The position numbers were made by a program, and so were the translations under genes. A model generated the notes under the pieces. The model was given only the letters and a program-made list of their open reading frames with translations, was not told the DNA's origin and did no database searches. This document shows positions 1 through 7,774 of a stretch of DNA of 37,394 bases, piece by piece (the first letter of the stretch is position 1; each line of letters starts with the position of its first letter). This stretch comes from Flavobacteriales bacterium (GTDB lineage: Bacteria > Bacteroidota > Bacteroidia > Flavobacteriales_D > Crocinitomicaceae), in assembly GCA_013373595.1 (NCBI GenBank), contig JABXHO010000128.1:1-37394 (forward strand), in the 5' to 3' direction.

Positions 1-846
1 GTGACCGGCACCAACGGCAATAAAGGTTGATTTTTCGGAAATCATCTCTTCAATCATTGGAATCCATCGTTTATTTCGATTCGTTAGCAATAAATCGTTC
101 ATTTCCTTGTCCATTTCTGAATCCTCGGCGATAAGTTGATAGAGTCCATCAACATGTTGTTCATCATACAGACTCATCATTTTTTCCAATTCCTCAATAG
201 GCTCGTTGCCAGTTCCACGAACGGTAGACATCACCATTTCCACTTGCTGTTCGTCGGTAAAAGAGTCGAAATAACTCATTTGCTCCGCTACGGTTTCAAA
301 TCCTTTTAGTTCCAATTCAGCCTCTTTCGCAATCGCTTCGAGTTCTCGTTCATAGGATTCCTTGTTCGCAAAACTTCCGCCAGGGTTGTTTTTATTCATT
401 TCCGTCAGCAATTGAGAAACAACAAAAGGTTTCATTTTGTTTGCGATCATTTCAAAGGCCTTGGGCGTTAAGTCGGTATTATTTTCTACCCAAACCAAAA
501 TGGAATCTTTTTGTTCACCTGAGAAGAGATCAAAGAAGGTTCCTTCCTCCAATTGCGAAAGTTTCATGGCTTCTGCGGGATCTGGAAGTCCGGCAATTTC
601 CATCGTTAAAACCTCAGACTTTCCGACGATTTTTCGCAATTTCTTCGGGAAATAAAAGTGCTCTTTTTCAACCAAGTGAACTGTTCCGAAGAGATACGAT
701 TTAGTAGAGACACCGTTTCCTTCAATCTTCCAAAGAATGGCTCTGTCGTCCATTGGGTAGGGACGAACAACCGTGTCTTGTGCCCATGAATTGTGCTCAA
801 AAATGAATAAGAAGAGGAAATGTAAGAGGAATAAAAATTTGTTCAT
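1..846 (-). CDS. TraB/GumN family protein, exported (3' end cut by window edge)
   Basis: The minus-strand frame is open from an ATG at 846 to base 1, giving 282 codons without a stop; the C-terminus lies outside the window. The N-terminus is a signal peptide with a Phe/Leu-rich core ending near NSWAQ, so the protein is exported. A GTVH motif in the context YLFGTVHLV follows at about residue 57, and the last visible residues are FIAVGAGH. These paired N- and C-terminal GxxH-type motifs mark the TraB/PrgY/GumN (TIKI-like) family, some members of which are metal-dependent proteases. The substrate here is unknown. The start lies 7 bp downstream of the methyltransferase stop, so it is probably the last visible gene of the cca operon. 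The family call is good; the activity is inferred. Confidence 0.8.
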   Translation of the reverse strand, partial: MNKFLFLLHFLFLFIFEHNSWAQDTVVRPYPMDDRAILWKIEGNGVSTKSYLFGTVHLVEKEHFYFPKKLRKIVGKSEVLTMEIAGLPDPAEAMKLSQLEEGTFFDLFSGEQKDSILVWVENNTDLTPKAFEMIANKMKPFVVSQLLTEMNKNNPGGSFANKESYERELEAIAKEAELELKGFETVAEQMSYFDSFTDEQQVEMVMSTVRGTGNEPIEELEKMMSLYDEQHVDGLYQLIAEDSEMDKEMNDLLLTNRNKRWIPMIEEMISEKSTFIAVGAGH

Positions 847-853
847 GTATTAT

Positions 854-1561
854 TCAATTTGCAGTGATTCTAGCTAAGAATTGGTATTCTTCTTCGTAGA
901 GCTTCTCTACCTTTAGATTCAACTTGTTGGCGGTTTTTTGAAGGGTGTCAAAGTCAATGTACAACCACTCGAACCAGTCAGTTGATTGATCATCGTAGTG
1001 CATTTTAAAATTGAAATTCCCATAATATTCGGTATTCAAATCAACCCAAAAACTACCATCTTCGTCCATGTAAAGGTATTTAATGTCGGTTGAGTCGAAG
1101 AGGAGCTGTCCATCCTGCCGCATCATTTTGCTTGCTTGAAGCAAAGTACGTTCCAAATTTTCCAGATTCCCAGCAATGCCAATTCCGTTCATCATCATGA
1201 GCAGGGTATCATACTGCTCTTCAACAGCGTAGAAGTCTTTCACTTCGGCTTTCAAACCTTGAGATTTCATGAATTCCACTGCGCCTTTACTGATGTCAAT
1301 TGCTTCAACATCAAATCCCTTTTCTTGGAGGTATAGAGCATGCATTCCTGCTCCTGCACCGATGTCGAGGACTTTTCCTTTGCAGTGATTGAGTGCGATT
1401 TGCTCCATCCGAGGCATTTCTTCGTAAGAGCGAAAGAGGTAGGAAGCGGGAATAAAGTCGTCTTCACATAAATCTGATTCGACGGTAATTTGTCGTTCGA
1501 CGTTATCGGAATTGTAATCCAGTATAATTCGACCCAGTGGGTCTTTTCCGTTGGAGCTCAT
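854..1561 (-). CDS. class I SAM-dependent methyltransferase
   Basis: The 235-aa protein has a Rossmann-type SAM-binding motif I, VLDIGAGAGMHA, at about residues 65-76, followed by the acidic strand VEAIDIS that binds the SAM ribose. A motif IV-like segment, LLMMMNGIGIAG, follows. This is the class I methyltransferase fold; neither the sequence nor the neighbours identify the substrate. The ATG overlaps the TAA stop of the upstream pRiA4b ORF-3-like gene by one base, which suggests translational coupling. It has no signal peptide and should be cytosolic. The C-terminal half is rich in aromatic and acidic residues, as in several uncharacterised small-molecule methyltransferases. Confidence 0.85.
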   Translation of the reverse strand: MSSNGKDPLGRIILDYNSDNVERQITVESDLCEDDFIPASYLFRSYEEMPRMEQIALNHCKGKVLDIGAGAGMHALYLQEKGFDVEAIDISKGAVEFMKSQGLKAEVKDFYAVEEQYDTLLMMMNGIGIAGNLENLERTLLQASKMMRQDGQLLFDSTDIKYLYMDEDGSFWVDLNTEYYGNFNFKMHYDDQSTDWFEWLYIDFDTLQKTANKLNLKVEKLYEEEYQFLARITAN

Positions 1562-2079
1562 TAATAATCGTATTGATCTTCGAAATCGTTGAATCCAAAT
1601 TCGTCTTCATCGTCCTCAAAATCTGTTGTTTCGGTATCAAATTGCAATTCGTCGCTGCTTTTTGATTCTTCTGCAGGAGCATTTCCTACAGAAAGTTTGA
1701 CAGAAGGACGTTCTGGTGTTGCTTCTTCGTAGCCGATTAGCTCAATTAAGAAGATCCACATACGCATAAAGTCATGCACGAGGATGAATTTCTGATCCTT
1801 CGCTTCGATAAAATCTCGAATAATTGAAGTACTCATCACTTGTGGTGTGTCTTGGTCACTTTCTCCGAATGACATGTCGAAAAGGGCAATTTCAGGTCCT
1901 TTTACCCATTCGTCGTTTGAAACGTAGAATGACGCCATTTGCTCTTGAGAGAATTGATATGCATCCACCACGGCGCGGTATAGATTCTCAAAATTGTCAG
2001 AATCCGCAATTAAAATATCGCGAAAAACTTCTGATTTATCTTGGGAATCGAGAAGTACTCTGAATTTAAGACCTGCCAT
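1561..2079 (-). CDS. plasmid pRiA4b ORF-3-like (IS1096 TnpR-type) family protein
   Basis: The 172-aa protein has an N-terminal domain with the order LKFRVLLDSQ, FENLYRAVVDAYQFS, MASFYVSNDEWVKG, then FILVHDFMRMWIFLIELIG. This matches the pRiA4b ORF-3-like fold (PF07929), in which a beta-rich N-terminus is followed by an aspartate/tryptophan segment. The last ~40 residues are a strongly acidic, probably disordered tail ending in DQYDY. Database names for this family mention IS1096 or TnpR, but it is a stand-alone chromosomal family common in Bacteroidota, and no transposon structure surrounds it here. Its function is unknown. It sits between cca (53 bp upstream) and the methyltransferase (1-bp overlap), probably in one transcript. 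Confidence 0.75.
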   Translation of the reverse strand: MAGLKFRVLLDSQDKSEVFRDILIADSDNFENLYRAVVDAYQFSQEQMASFYVSNDEWVKGPEIALFDMSFGESDQDTPQVMSTSIIRDFIEAKDQKFILVHDFMRMWIFLIELIGYEEATPERPSVKLSVGNAPAEESKSSDELQFDTETTDFEDDEDEFGFNDFEDQYDY

Positions 2080-2132
2080 TGACTGAAATTTATTGCAAAA
2101 TTACGTTATTCTATTGAGTCCTACGAAGGTTC

Positions 2133-3551
2133 TTAGGAGTTTGTTTCAAGTCCGAGTTCCTTCGCAATTTTCAACATGTATTGAAATGCTTCTTCGTGAT
2201 TGTTTTGAATTTCCCCTTCCAAAATCGCTTCCTTAATCTGCTTTTTGATCGTCCCAACCTCTGAACAAGGCTTGATGTTGAAGGTTTTCATGATTTCTTC
2301 ACCGTTAACTGGTGGTTGGAAGTTTCGTATGCGATCTTTTTCCTCTACATCTCTAAGTTTTTGCAGCACAATTTGAAAGTTCTTTTTGAACTTTTTCACC
2401 TTCAATTCATTTTTTGAAGTGATGTCGGCATTGCAAAGAGTCATGAGATCGTCCACATCATCATTCGCTTCGGAAAGTAATCGGCGTACGGCTGAATCCG
2501 TCACATGTCCTTTCACCAAAGCGATAGGGCGAAGGTGCAATCGAACTAATTTCTTGACGTATTTCATCTTTGCGTCCAAGGGCAATTTCAATCGCTTGAA
2601 AATCTTAGGAACCATGCGTGATCCCATTTCTTCGTGCCCATGAAATGTCCATCCGGCAACAGGGTGAAAACGCTTTGTGGGAGGCTTGGCAATATCGTGC
2701 ATGATTGCCGCCCAACGTAACCACAAATTATCCGTGTTTTCAGAAATATTGTCCAATACTTCCAAGGTGTGATAAAAATTGTCTTTGTGCGTTTTTCCTT
2801 TTCGTTTCTCCACACCATAGAGCGCAACCATTTCGGGAAAGAATTCGTGCAATAATTTCGTAGAGAACAAGAGTTTGAAACCACGTGAAGGTTCTTTGCT
2901 GAGGATGATTTTATTCAATTCATCCGTGATGCGTTCTTGAGAGATGATCTCCAAACGGTGCGCATTCTTGGCAATCGACTCCAAACACTTTGACTCAATT
3001 TTAAAGTTGAGTTGCGTAGCAAAACGAATCGCGCGCATCATACGAAGTGGGTCGTCACTAAAGGTTGTATCAGGATCGAGAGGTGTTTTGATGATGCCTT
3101 TTTCGAGATCGGCTAATCCATCGAATGGATCAATGATATCTCCAAATGAATCGGCATGCAAGCTCAATGCAAGTGCATTTATCGTGAAATCTCGACGATT
3201 TTGGTCGTCTTCCAAGCTTCCGTCTTCTACAATCGGCTTACGAGAATCTCGCTGATACGATTCTTTACGAGCACCTACAAACTCCACTTCCAAATCTTTG
3301 TACATGAATTGAGCTGTTCCAAAGTTCTTGAAGTAGGATACTTTTTTTACACGTAATTTCTCGGCACATTTTTTTGCGAGATCCATTCCATTTCCGACGA
3401 CCACAATATCGATGTCTTTCGATGGGCGATCCAAAATCAAGTCACGTACGAATCCTCCGATAACATAGGCTTCGAGCTCGTTTTCGGTAACAACTTGACG
3501 GGCTACTTTGAAAACCGGGTGAGTGAGATATTCGCTGTAATTTTTGCGCAT
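2133..3551 (-). CDS. cca: CCA tRNA nucleotidyltransferase with HD domain
   Basis: The 472-aa protein belongs to the class II CCA-adding/poly(A) polymerase family, which completes or repairs the 3' CCA of tRNAs. The N-terminal head has YVIGGFVRDLIL (about residues 30-41) and the catalytic DID in SKDIDIVVVG. It continues through RRDFTINALA and a template-like region, FSDDPLRMMRAIRFATQL, whose RxxR-type residues help select CTP and ATP. The C-terminal half carries an HD phosphohydrolase signature, RWAAIMHDIAKPPTKRF and HGHEEMGSRM. The length is normal for the Bacteroidota HD-containing type. A perfect TATCTTTG box (reverse strand, 3560-3567) ends only 8 bases before the ATG, so the mRNA leader would be almost absent. 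It probably leads the operon running to base 1. Confidence 0.93.
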   Translation of the reverse strand: MRKNYSEYLTHPVFKVARQVVTENELEAYVIGGFVRDLILDRPSKDIDIVVVGNGMDLAKKCAEKLRVKKVSYFKNFGTAQFMYKDLEVEFVGARKESYQRDSRKPIVEDGSLEDDQNRRDFTINALALSLHADSFGDIIDPFDGLADLEKGIIKTPLDPDTTFSDDPLRMMRAIRFATQLNFKIESKCLESIAKNAHRLEIISQERITDELNKIILSKEPSRGFKLLFSTKLLHEFFPEMVALYGVEKRKGKTHKDNFYHTLEVLDNISENTDNLWLRWAAIMHDIAKPPTKRFHPVAGWTFHGHEEMGSRMVPKIFKRLKLPLDAKMKYVKKLVRLHLRPIALVKGHVTDSAVRRLLSEANDDVDDLMTLCNADITSKNELKVKKFKKNFQIVLQKLRDVEEKDRIRNFQPPVNGEEIMKTFNIKPCSEVGTIKKQIKEAILEGEIQNNHEEAFQYMLKIAKELGLETNS

Positions 3552-3559
3552 AGAGCATG

Positions 3560-3567
3560 CAAAGATA
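3560..3567 (-). promoter_or_regulatory. Bacteroidota -7 promoter box for cca
   Basis: On the minus strand the bases read TATCTTTG, a perfect match to the Bacteroidota primary-sigma -7 consensus TAnnTTTG. The cca ATG begins 8 bases later. No convincing -33 TTG is seen at the expected 19-21 bp spacing. If transcription starts a few bases after the box, the transcript is nearly leaderless. Confidence 0.6.
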
Positions 3568-3661
3568 AACGATTCGATACAATCAAGTGTAAAATGATCC
3601 GTCTATACGAGAATTTTGTCCTTATTTTCGTAAAATCAACCGAAACGCTTATTTACAAAAC

Positions 3662-4558
3662 GTGGGAATTATTGCTAACATATCGTATTCCATCGCGAAT
3701 CGTTACATCGATGGAAAATTTCGTAGAGCCAATATGAAACGTCGATTCCATGACTCGGATCGCTATTATATCGAGTACTGGGACAATGAAACGGAAGGGA
3801 AACCTGTCTTTTTGATTGTGCATGGATTGGGAGCAAAAACGAAGTACCAATGGTTTGATCAGCTCAAAGTGATAAAGGACGATTTCCGGATCATTATTCC
3901 AAATCTGCTTCACTTCGGTGAAACACGACCAAAGGATGCGAAGCATGGAGTGCAAGATCAGGTCGATATGTTGCAGTTCTTGATGAACGAGCTTGGTGTT
4001 TCAACCTACCATTTGATGGGAGCTTCTTACGGTGGACTCATTTCGGGAGAGATTGCCAATAATTATCCTGATCAAGTTGAAGAACTATTCTTGGTGGATG
4101 CGGCGATCAAATATGTTTATGAAAGTGATACGGAACGCATAAAAAAACTGTTCAATGTTCCGAGTGTTCCTGAGTTTTTTGTTCCAGATTCTTACCATGG
4201 TTTGAAGAAGCTCGTTGCGGCATCATTGGGAAAAAAGGGAATTGTTCCGCCAGCTTTTACGATGCCTAAGTTTCACGAAGAGTTGTACGCGAAGAATTTT
4301 GAAGATAAACGACAAATCGTGAAATCTTTAATGAGTATTCGCGAGGAGTACGAGCAGCATGAATACAGTTTCAAGATGCCTGTTCATTTGTTTTGGGGCG
4401 AACACGATCAGTTAATTCCTCCCGATCGTGGAAAACGTTTTTGGGAACATTTGGACCAAAAAGCGACGTTGGATATCATCGATGGGGGAGGACACATGCC
4501 CAACATGAACAAAGCAAGAGAGTTTAACCGCTTACTGAAAGGATATTTGGGGATATAA
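3662..4558 (+). CDS. alpha/beta hydrolase
   Basis: The protein has a standard alpha/beta-hydrolase order. An oxyanion-hole strand PVFLIVHGLGAKTKYQW lies at about residues 49-65. The nucleophile elbow is MGASYGGLISG, with the serine in GxSxG at about residue 122. An acid loop, HLFWGEHDQLIPP, and a terminal histidine in DGGGHMPN complete the triad. The 298-aa version uses a GTG start; a shorter start at the ATG at 3734 would remove 24 residues, and the choice is uncertain. It has no signal peptide. It is divergent from cca and convergent with tsaC, with only 6 bp between the stops, so it is probably transcribed alone. The substrate cannot be told; the long lid region favours ester or lipid-like substrates. 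Confidence 0.85.
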   Translation: MGIIANISYSIANRYIDGKFRRANMKRRFHDSDRYYIEYWDNETEGKPVFLIVHGLGAKTKYQWFDQLKVIKDDFRIIIPNLLHFGETRPKDAKHGVQDQVDMLQFLMNELGVSTYHLMGASYGGLISGEIANNYPDQVEELFLVDAAIKYVYESDTERIKKLFNVPSVPEFFVPDSYHGLKKLVAASLGKKGIVPPAFTMPKFHEELYAKNFEDKRQIVKSLMSIREEYEQHEYSFKMPVHLFWGEHDQLIPPDRGKRFWEHLDQKATLDIIDGGGHMPNMNKAREFNRLLKGYLGI

Positions 4559-4564
4559 CCGTGG

Positions 4565-5122
4565 TTACTTGCGGATGATTTTCACTTCACCTCCCAAACC
4601 AATTTTAATAATCTGCGACGCCTTCAAACGTTTTTCTGTCAAGCGATCCTCAACAATGCTGTCGACACCTTCCTTTATTTTGGAATGAATATCAGCAAAC
4701 TCTGTAGGAGAAGGTTCTCCCGTTAAGTTAGCCGACGTGCTTACCAAAGGCTTGCGGATAGATCGAATCAACTTCAAGCAGACTGGATCAGTCGTGATTC
4801 GGATTCCTACAGAGCCGTCGTTTGCCAAAACGGACGGAGCAAGGTCTTTCGCATTGGGATAAATGATTGTAAGCGGCTTGGTGGCAAAATCAGCGAGATC
4901 GTAACACACTTCAGGAAACTCTGGAATATAGCGCTCGATCATTGGAAATCCATCGGCGAGTAGGACAAAACTCTTATCGTCGGAACGACCTTTTAGTTCA
5001 GTAATACGCTGACACGCTTCATCATTAGTCGCATCACAACCAATTCCCCAAATGGTATCCGTAGGATAAAGTAAGACTCCTCCGTTTCTTAAGATTTCAA
5101 TTTGTTTCGTTAAATCAATCAT
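4565..5122 (-). CDS. tsaC: L-threonylcarbamoyladenylate synthase (YrdC/Sua5 domain)
   Basis: The 185-aa protein is a single YrdC domain. This enzyme makes threonylcarbamoyl-AMP from threonine, bicarbonate and ATP, the first step of the tRNA t6A37 modification. Visible motifs are LLYPTDTIWGIGCDA (residues about 17-31), the basic LKGRSDDKSFVLL that contacts nucleotide and carbonate, and the serine/asparagine loop STSANLTGEPSP. It lacks the extra C-terminal Sua5 domain, so it is the short TsaC type. It lies 97 bp downstream of trmD on the same strand, with a hairpin repeat in the gap. The pairing of two tRNA-modification genes supports the call. Confidence 0.9.
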   Translation of the reverse strand: MIDLTKQIEILRNGGVLLYPTDTIWGIGCDATNDEACQRITELKGRSDDKSFVLLADGFPMIERYIPEFPEVCYDLADFATKPLTIIYPNAKDLAPSVLANDGSVGIRITTDPVCLKLIRSIRKPLVSTSANLTGEPSPTEFADIHSKIKEGVDSIVEDRLTEKRLKASQIIKIGLGGEVKIIRK

Positions 5123-5178
5123 CCTTCCTTTAATTTATTTCATTTAGTAATCGGTGGCCGAACTAAAGTGTATTTTAT

Positions 5179-5212
5179 CACCGTTGGCTGAGCGGAGCCG
5201 AAGCCAATGGTG
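5179..5212. repeat. hairpin repeat between trmD and tsaC
   Basis: An imperfect inverted repeat has arms CACCGTTGGCT (5179-5189) and AGCCAATGGTG (5202-5212), with one mismatch across 11 pairs. The loop holds the purine-rich core GAGCGGAGCCGA. From general knowledge, hairpins with a GGCTGAGCGGAG..CGAAGCC core recur between genes in many Bacteroidota genomes. No T-run follows on either strand, so a simple intrinsic terminator is unlikely. It may be a REP-like element or an mRNA-stabilising structure. Confidence 0.6.
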
Positions 5213-5219
5213 TTTTCAT

Positions 5220-5900
5220 TTACTCATCTTTCAACAAGTCAGGTCGACGTTGTTTTGTTCGTTCCAACGATTGCTCGTATCGCCACTCTTCAATCTTTCC
5301 AAAATCTCCTGATAGTAAAACCTCTGGAACCTTCATTCCGTTGAATTCAGCAGGGCGTGAATAGACAGGAGGAGCTAACAAATCATCTTGAAAACTATCT
5401 GTCAATGCAGATGTTTCATCGTTAAGGACACCGGGTATCAAGCGCACAACACTATCGACCAAAACTGCTGCGCCCAATTCTCCACCAGACAACACGTACG
5501 ACCCAATCGAAATTTCTTTTGTGATGTAATGCTCGCGAATTCGTTCATCAACTCCTTTGTAGTGTCCGCACAAAATCATCAAGTTTCCTTTTAAGCTGAG
5601 GTCATTGCAAATAGACTGCTCCAATACTACACCATCGGGTGTCATGTAGATGATTTCGTCGTAGGTTCGCTCTGCTTTTAACTTTTCAATGAGAATCGAA
5701 ATGGGTTCAATTAACATCACCATTCCTGCACCACCACCGTATTGGTAATCGTCCACATTCTTCTGCTTGGAAGTTGAGTAGTCACGAATGTTATGAAGGT
5801 GGAGTTCCAAGTGCCCTTTTTCCTGAGCTCGTTTCATGATCGAATCTGAAAACGGTCCTTGAAGCAAGTCGGGTAAGATGGTTAAAATATCAATTCTCAT
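5220..5900 (-). CDS. trmD: tRNA (guanine(37)-N1)-methyltransferase
   Basis: The 226-aa protein is TrmD, which uses SAM to methylate G37 next to the anticodon and so prevents frameshifting. The start [17 protein letters not shown] is typical, followed by [24 protein letters not shown]. The SPOUT trefoil-knot segments [12 protein letters not shown] and [17 protein letters not shown] (about residues 111-150) bind SAM and contain the conserved glycines. The length is normal. A TAATTTTG promoter box lies just upstream on the same strand. It is divergent from the M14 peptidase gene across 42 bp and is followed by tsaC. Confidence 0.95.
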   Translation of the reverse strand: MRIDILTILPDLLQGPFSDSIMKRAQEKGHLELHLHNIRDYSTSKQKNVDDYQYGGGAGMVMLIEPISILIEKLKAERTYDEIIYMTPDGVVLEQSICNDLSLKGNLMILCGHYKGVDERIREHYITKEISIGSYVLSGGELGAAVLVDSVVRLIPGVLNDETSALTDSFQDDLLAPPVYSRPAEFNGMKVPEVLLSGDFGKIEEWRYEQSLERTKQRRPDLLKDE

Positions 5901-5904
5901 AGGG

Positions 5905-5912
5905 CAAAATTA
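5905..5912 (-). promoter_or_regulatory. -7 promoter box for trmD
   Basis: The minus strand reads TAATTTTG, matching TAnnTTTG, with its end four bases before the trmD ATG. A TTG lies upstream but only 15 bp away, shorter than the usual 19-21 bp, so the -33 assignment is weak. Confidence 0.45.
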
Positions 5913-5942
5913 GCTAATTTAGACGTTCAATAAGTCGACTTT

Positions 5943-7691
5943 ATGAGAATACATCTCCATTTATTTATCCTATCCGTTTGTTTGAGTTTTGTGTCTTCCG
6001 CTCAGTTGAGCAAGCCGCCTTTTCCTAATTTAAAGGGAAATGAGACGCCCACCTATGAACAATTGATCATTAAGTATCAGGAATTAGCCAATCAGCACGA
6101 TGAAATTGAATTGTATTCGATGGGCGAATCGGATTACGGCTTACCGATATATGTGTGTGTGTTAAATGGCGCTCAAGATTCGATTCAAACCTTCGAGAAG
6201 GCGCGAAATTCGACAACTTTGTTGATCAACAATGGAATTCATCCTGGAGAGCCCGACGGAATCAATGCGTGTCTCATTTGGATTGAAGATTGGATAAACG
6301 CAGGGAAAAACACTAAAAATATGCCTGTAATCGGAATTATTCCGGCCTATAATGTTGGTGGAATGATCAATCGAAGCTCTTCGAGTCGTGCTAATCAAGA
6401 AGGTCCAGAGGAGTACGGTTTTCGAGGAAATGCTCAAAATTTAGATTTGAATCGGGATTTCATCAAAATGGATTCGAAAAACATGTTTGCTTTTGCGAAA
6501 ATTTTCCATGGTCTCGATCCTGATGTTTTCATTGATACGCATGTCTCAAATGGAGCCGATTATCAGTATACGTTGACGTACATCGCCTCAGTAAAAGAAC
6601 GAATGGCACCGTCAATGGCGAAAATTACACACGATGAGTTTCTTCCTTTCTTAACGAAAAGTTTGGAGAAGAAAGATGTCGATATGATCTCATATGTGAA
6701 CCTAAAAGAAGATGTTCCCGAGAAAGGTATGTCCATTTTCAATGATTTACCACGCTACGCGATGGGATATGGAGCACTTTTTAACACGATGAGCTTTACC
6801 ATAGAAACGCATATGCTCAAGGCATTTCAAGATCGAACACAGGCCACACTTGATTTCCTGAAATGTACCATTGTTTGGATGAGCGAGCATTCGAAAAATC
6901 TAGAGAAAGCTCGAAAGGATGCATTTTCCTATGATGCAGCAACGTTAAAGTTTCCGTTCAATTACGAGTTAACGGGTAAAGTGGATTCAATTCCCTTCAA
7001 AGGTTACGAACACACCTACCCAATCAGTGAAGTCACTGGTTTGAAGCGTTTGAAATATCACCGCGATCGTCCGTTCGAAAAGAACATTCCGTTTTATCAG
7101 ACCTATGTAGCAAAAGATACGGTTACCATTCCTGATTATTATGTAATTGGTCAGCAATGCACAGATGTAATTGAGCGCTTGAAGGCGAATGGGGTAGAGA
7201 TGAATGTTCTCAACGGGGATTTCGAAACGTATCAGATTGATCAATTTCGCGTAGTAACGTTTAAAAGCTTAGAAAAACCATATGAAGGACATTTTCTTCA
7301 TTCGAAGATAAGTGTGGAGAAAGTGCCAATTGTTGAGCAATTCCAACCGATGTTGAAGGCGGGCGATATACTCGTTTCTACCAATCAACCTGCGCGCCGC
7401 TTTATTGTCTCCGTTTTGGAACCTGAAATGCCAGATAGCTACTTCGCATGGAACTTTTTTGACTCTTACGTTCAGCAAAAAGAGTATTTCTCGAGCTATG
7501 TGTTCGAGGACAAAGCGGTGGAAATATTGGAAAGCGATCCAGAACTCAAGAAGCAATTCGAAAAGAAAAAGGAAGAAGATCAAACGTTCCGAGAAAATGC
7601 TTGGGCTCAACTTTATTATATCTACCAACACTCCGAGTTCTACGAACCCACGCATAATCGTCTCCCAGTTTTTACAATGATGGATCTTTAG
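5943..7691 (+). CDS. exported M14 family zinc carboxypeptidase
   Basis: The 582-aa protein starts with a signal peptide ending near VSSAQ, so it acts in the periplasm or outside. The M14 zinc site is visible as HPGE (His100, Glu103) and the third ligand His200 in DVFIDTHVSNG. NLDLNRDF (Asn170-Arg171) fits the carboxylate-binding pair, and SFTIETHML carries the likely catalytic glutamate, Glu288. The C-terminal ~280 residues form an accessory region I do not recognise; it shares no T9SS tail. Family members trim C-terminal or cell-wall peptide residues; the substrate here is not visible. A separate promoter is likely in the 42-bp gap to trmD. The gene is followed after 83 bp by a large secreted protein. 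Confidence 0.87.
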   Translation: MRIHLHLFILSVCLSFVSSAQLSKPPFPNLKGNETPTYEQLIIKYQELANQHDEIELYSMGESDYGLPIYVCVLNGAQDSIQTFEKARNSTTLLINNGIHPGEPDGINACLIWIEDWINAGKNTKNMPVIGIIPAYNVGGMINRSSSSRANQEGPEEYGFRGNAQNLDLNRDFIKMDSKNMFAFAKIFHGLDPDVFIDTHVSNGADYQYTLTYIASVKERMAPSMAKITHDEFLPFLTKSLEKKDVDMISYVNLKEDVPEKGMSIFNDLPRYAMGYGALFNTMSFTIETHMLKAFQDRTQATLDFLKCTIVWMSEHSKNLEKARKDAFSYDAATLKFPFNYELTGKVDSIPFKGYEHTYPISEVTGLKRLKYHRDRPFEKNIPFYQTYVAKDTVTIPDYYVIGQQCTDVIERLKANGVEMNVLNGDFETYQIDQFRVVTFKSLEKPYEGHFLHSKISVEKVPIVEQFQPMLKAGDILVSTNQPARRFIVSVLEPEMPDSYFAWNFFDSYVQQKEYFSSYVFEDKAVEILESDPELKKQFEKKKEEDQTFRENAWAQLYYIYQHSEFYEPTHNRLPVFTMMDL

Positions 7692-7774
7692 GATTGTAAT
7701 AGAGGCTCAGAATTGTGTCGAAATCGTAAGAATAGAAGAGGGCTAAATCGTTATATTAGCAGCAAAATTATCTT

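Noticed and set aside
1561-2079. insertion sequence, from the IS1096/TnpR family name
   Set aside because: No transposase, inverted ends or target duplication are visible; the family is a stand-alone chromosomal one.
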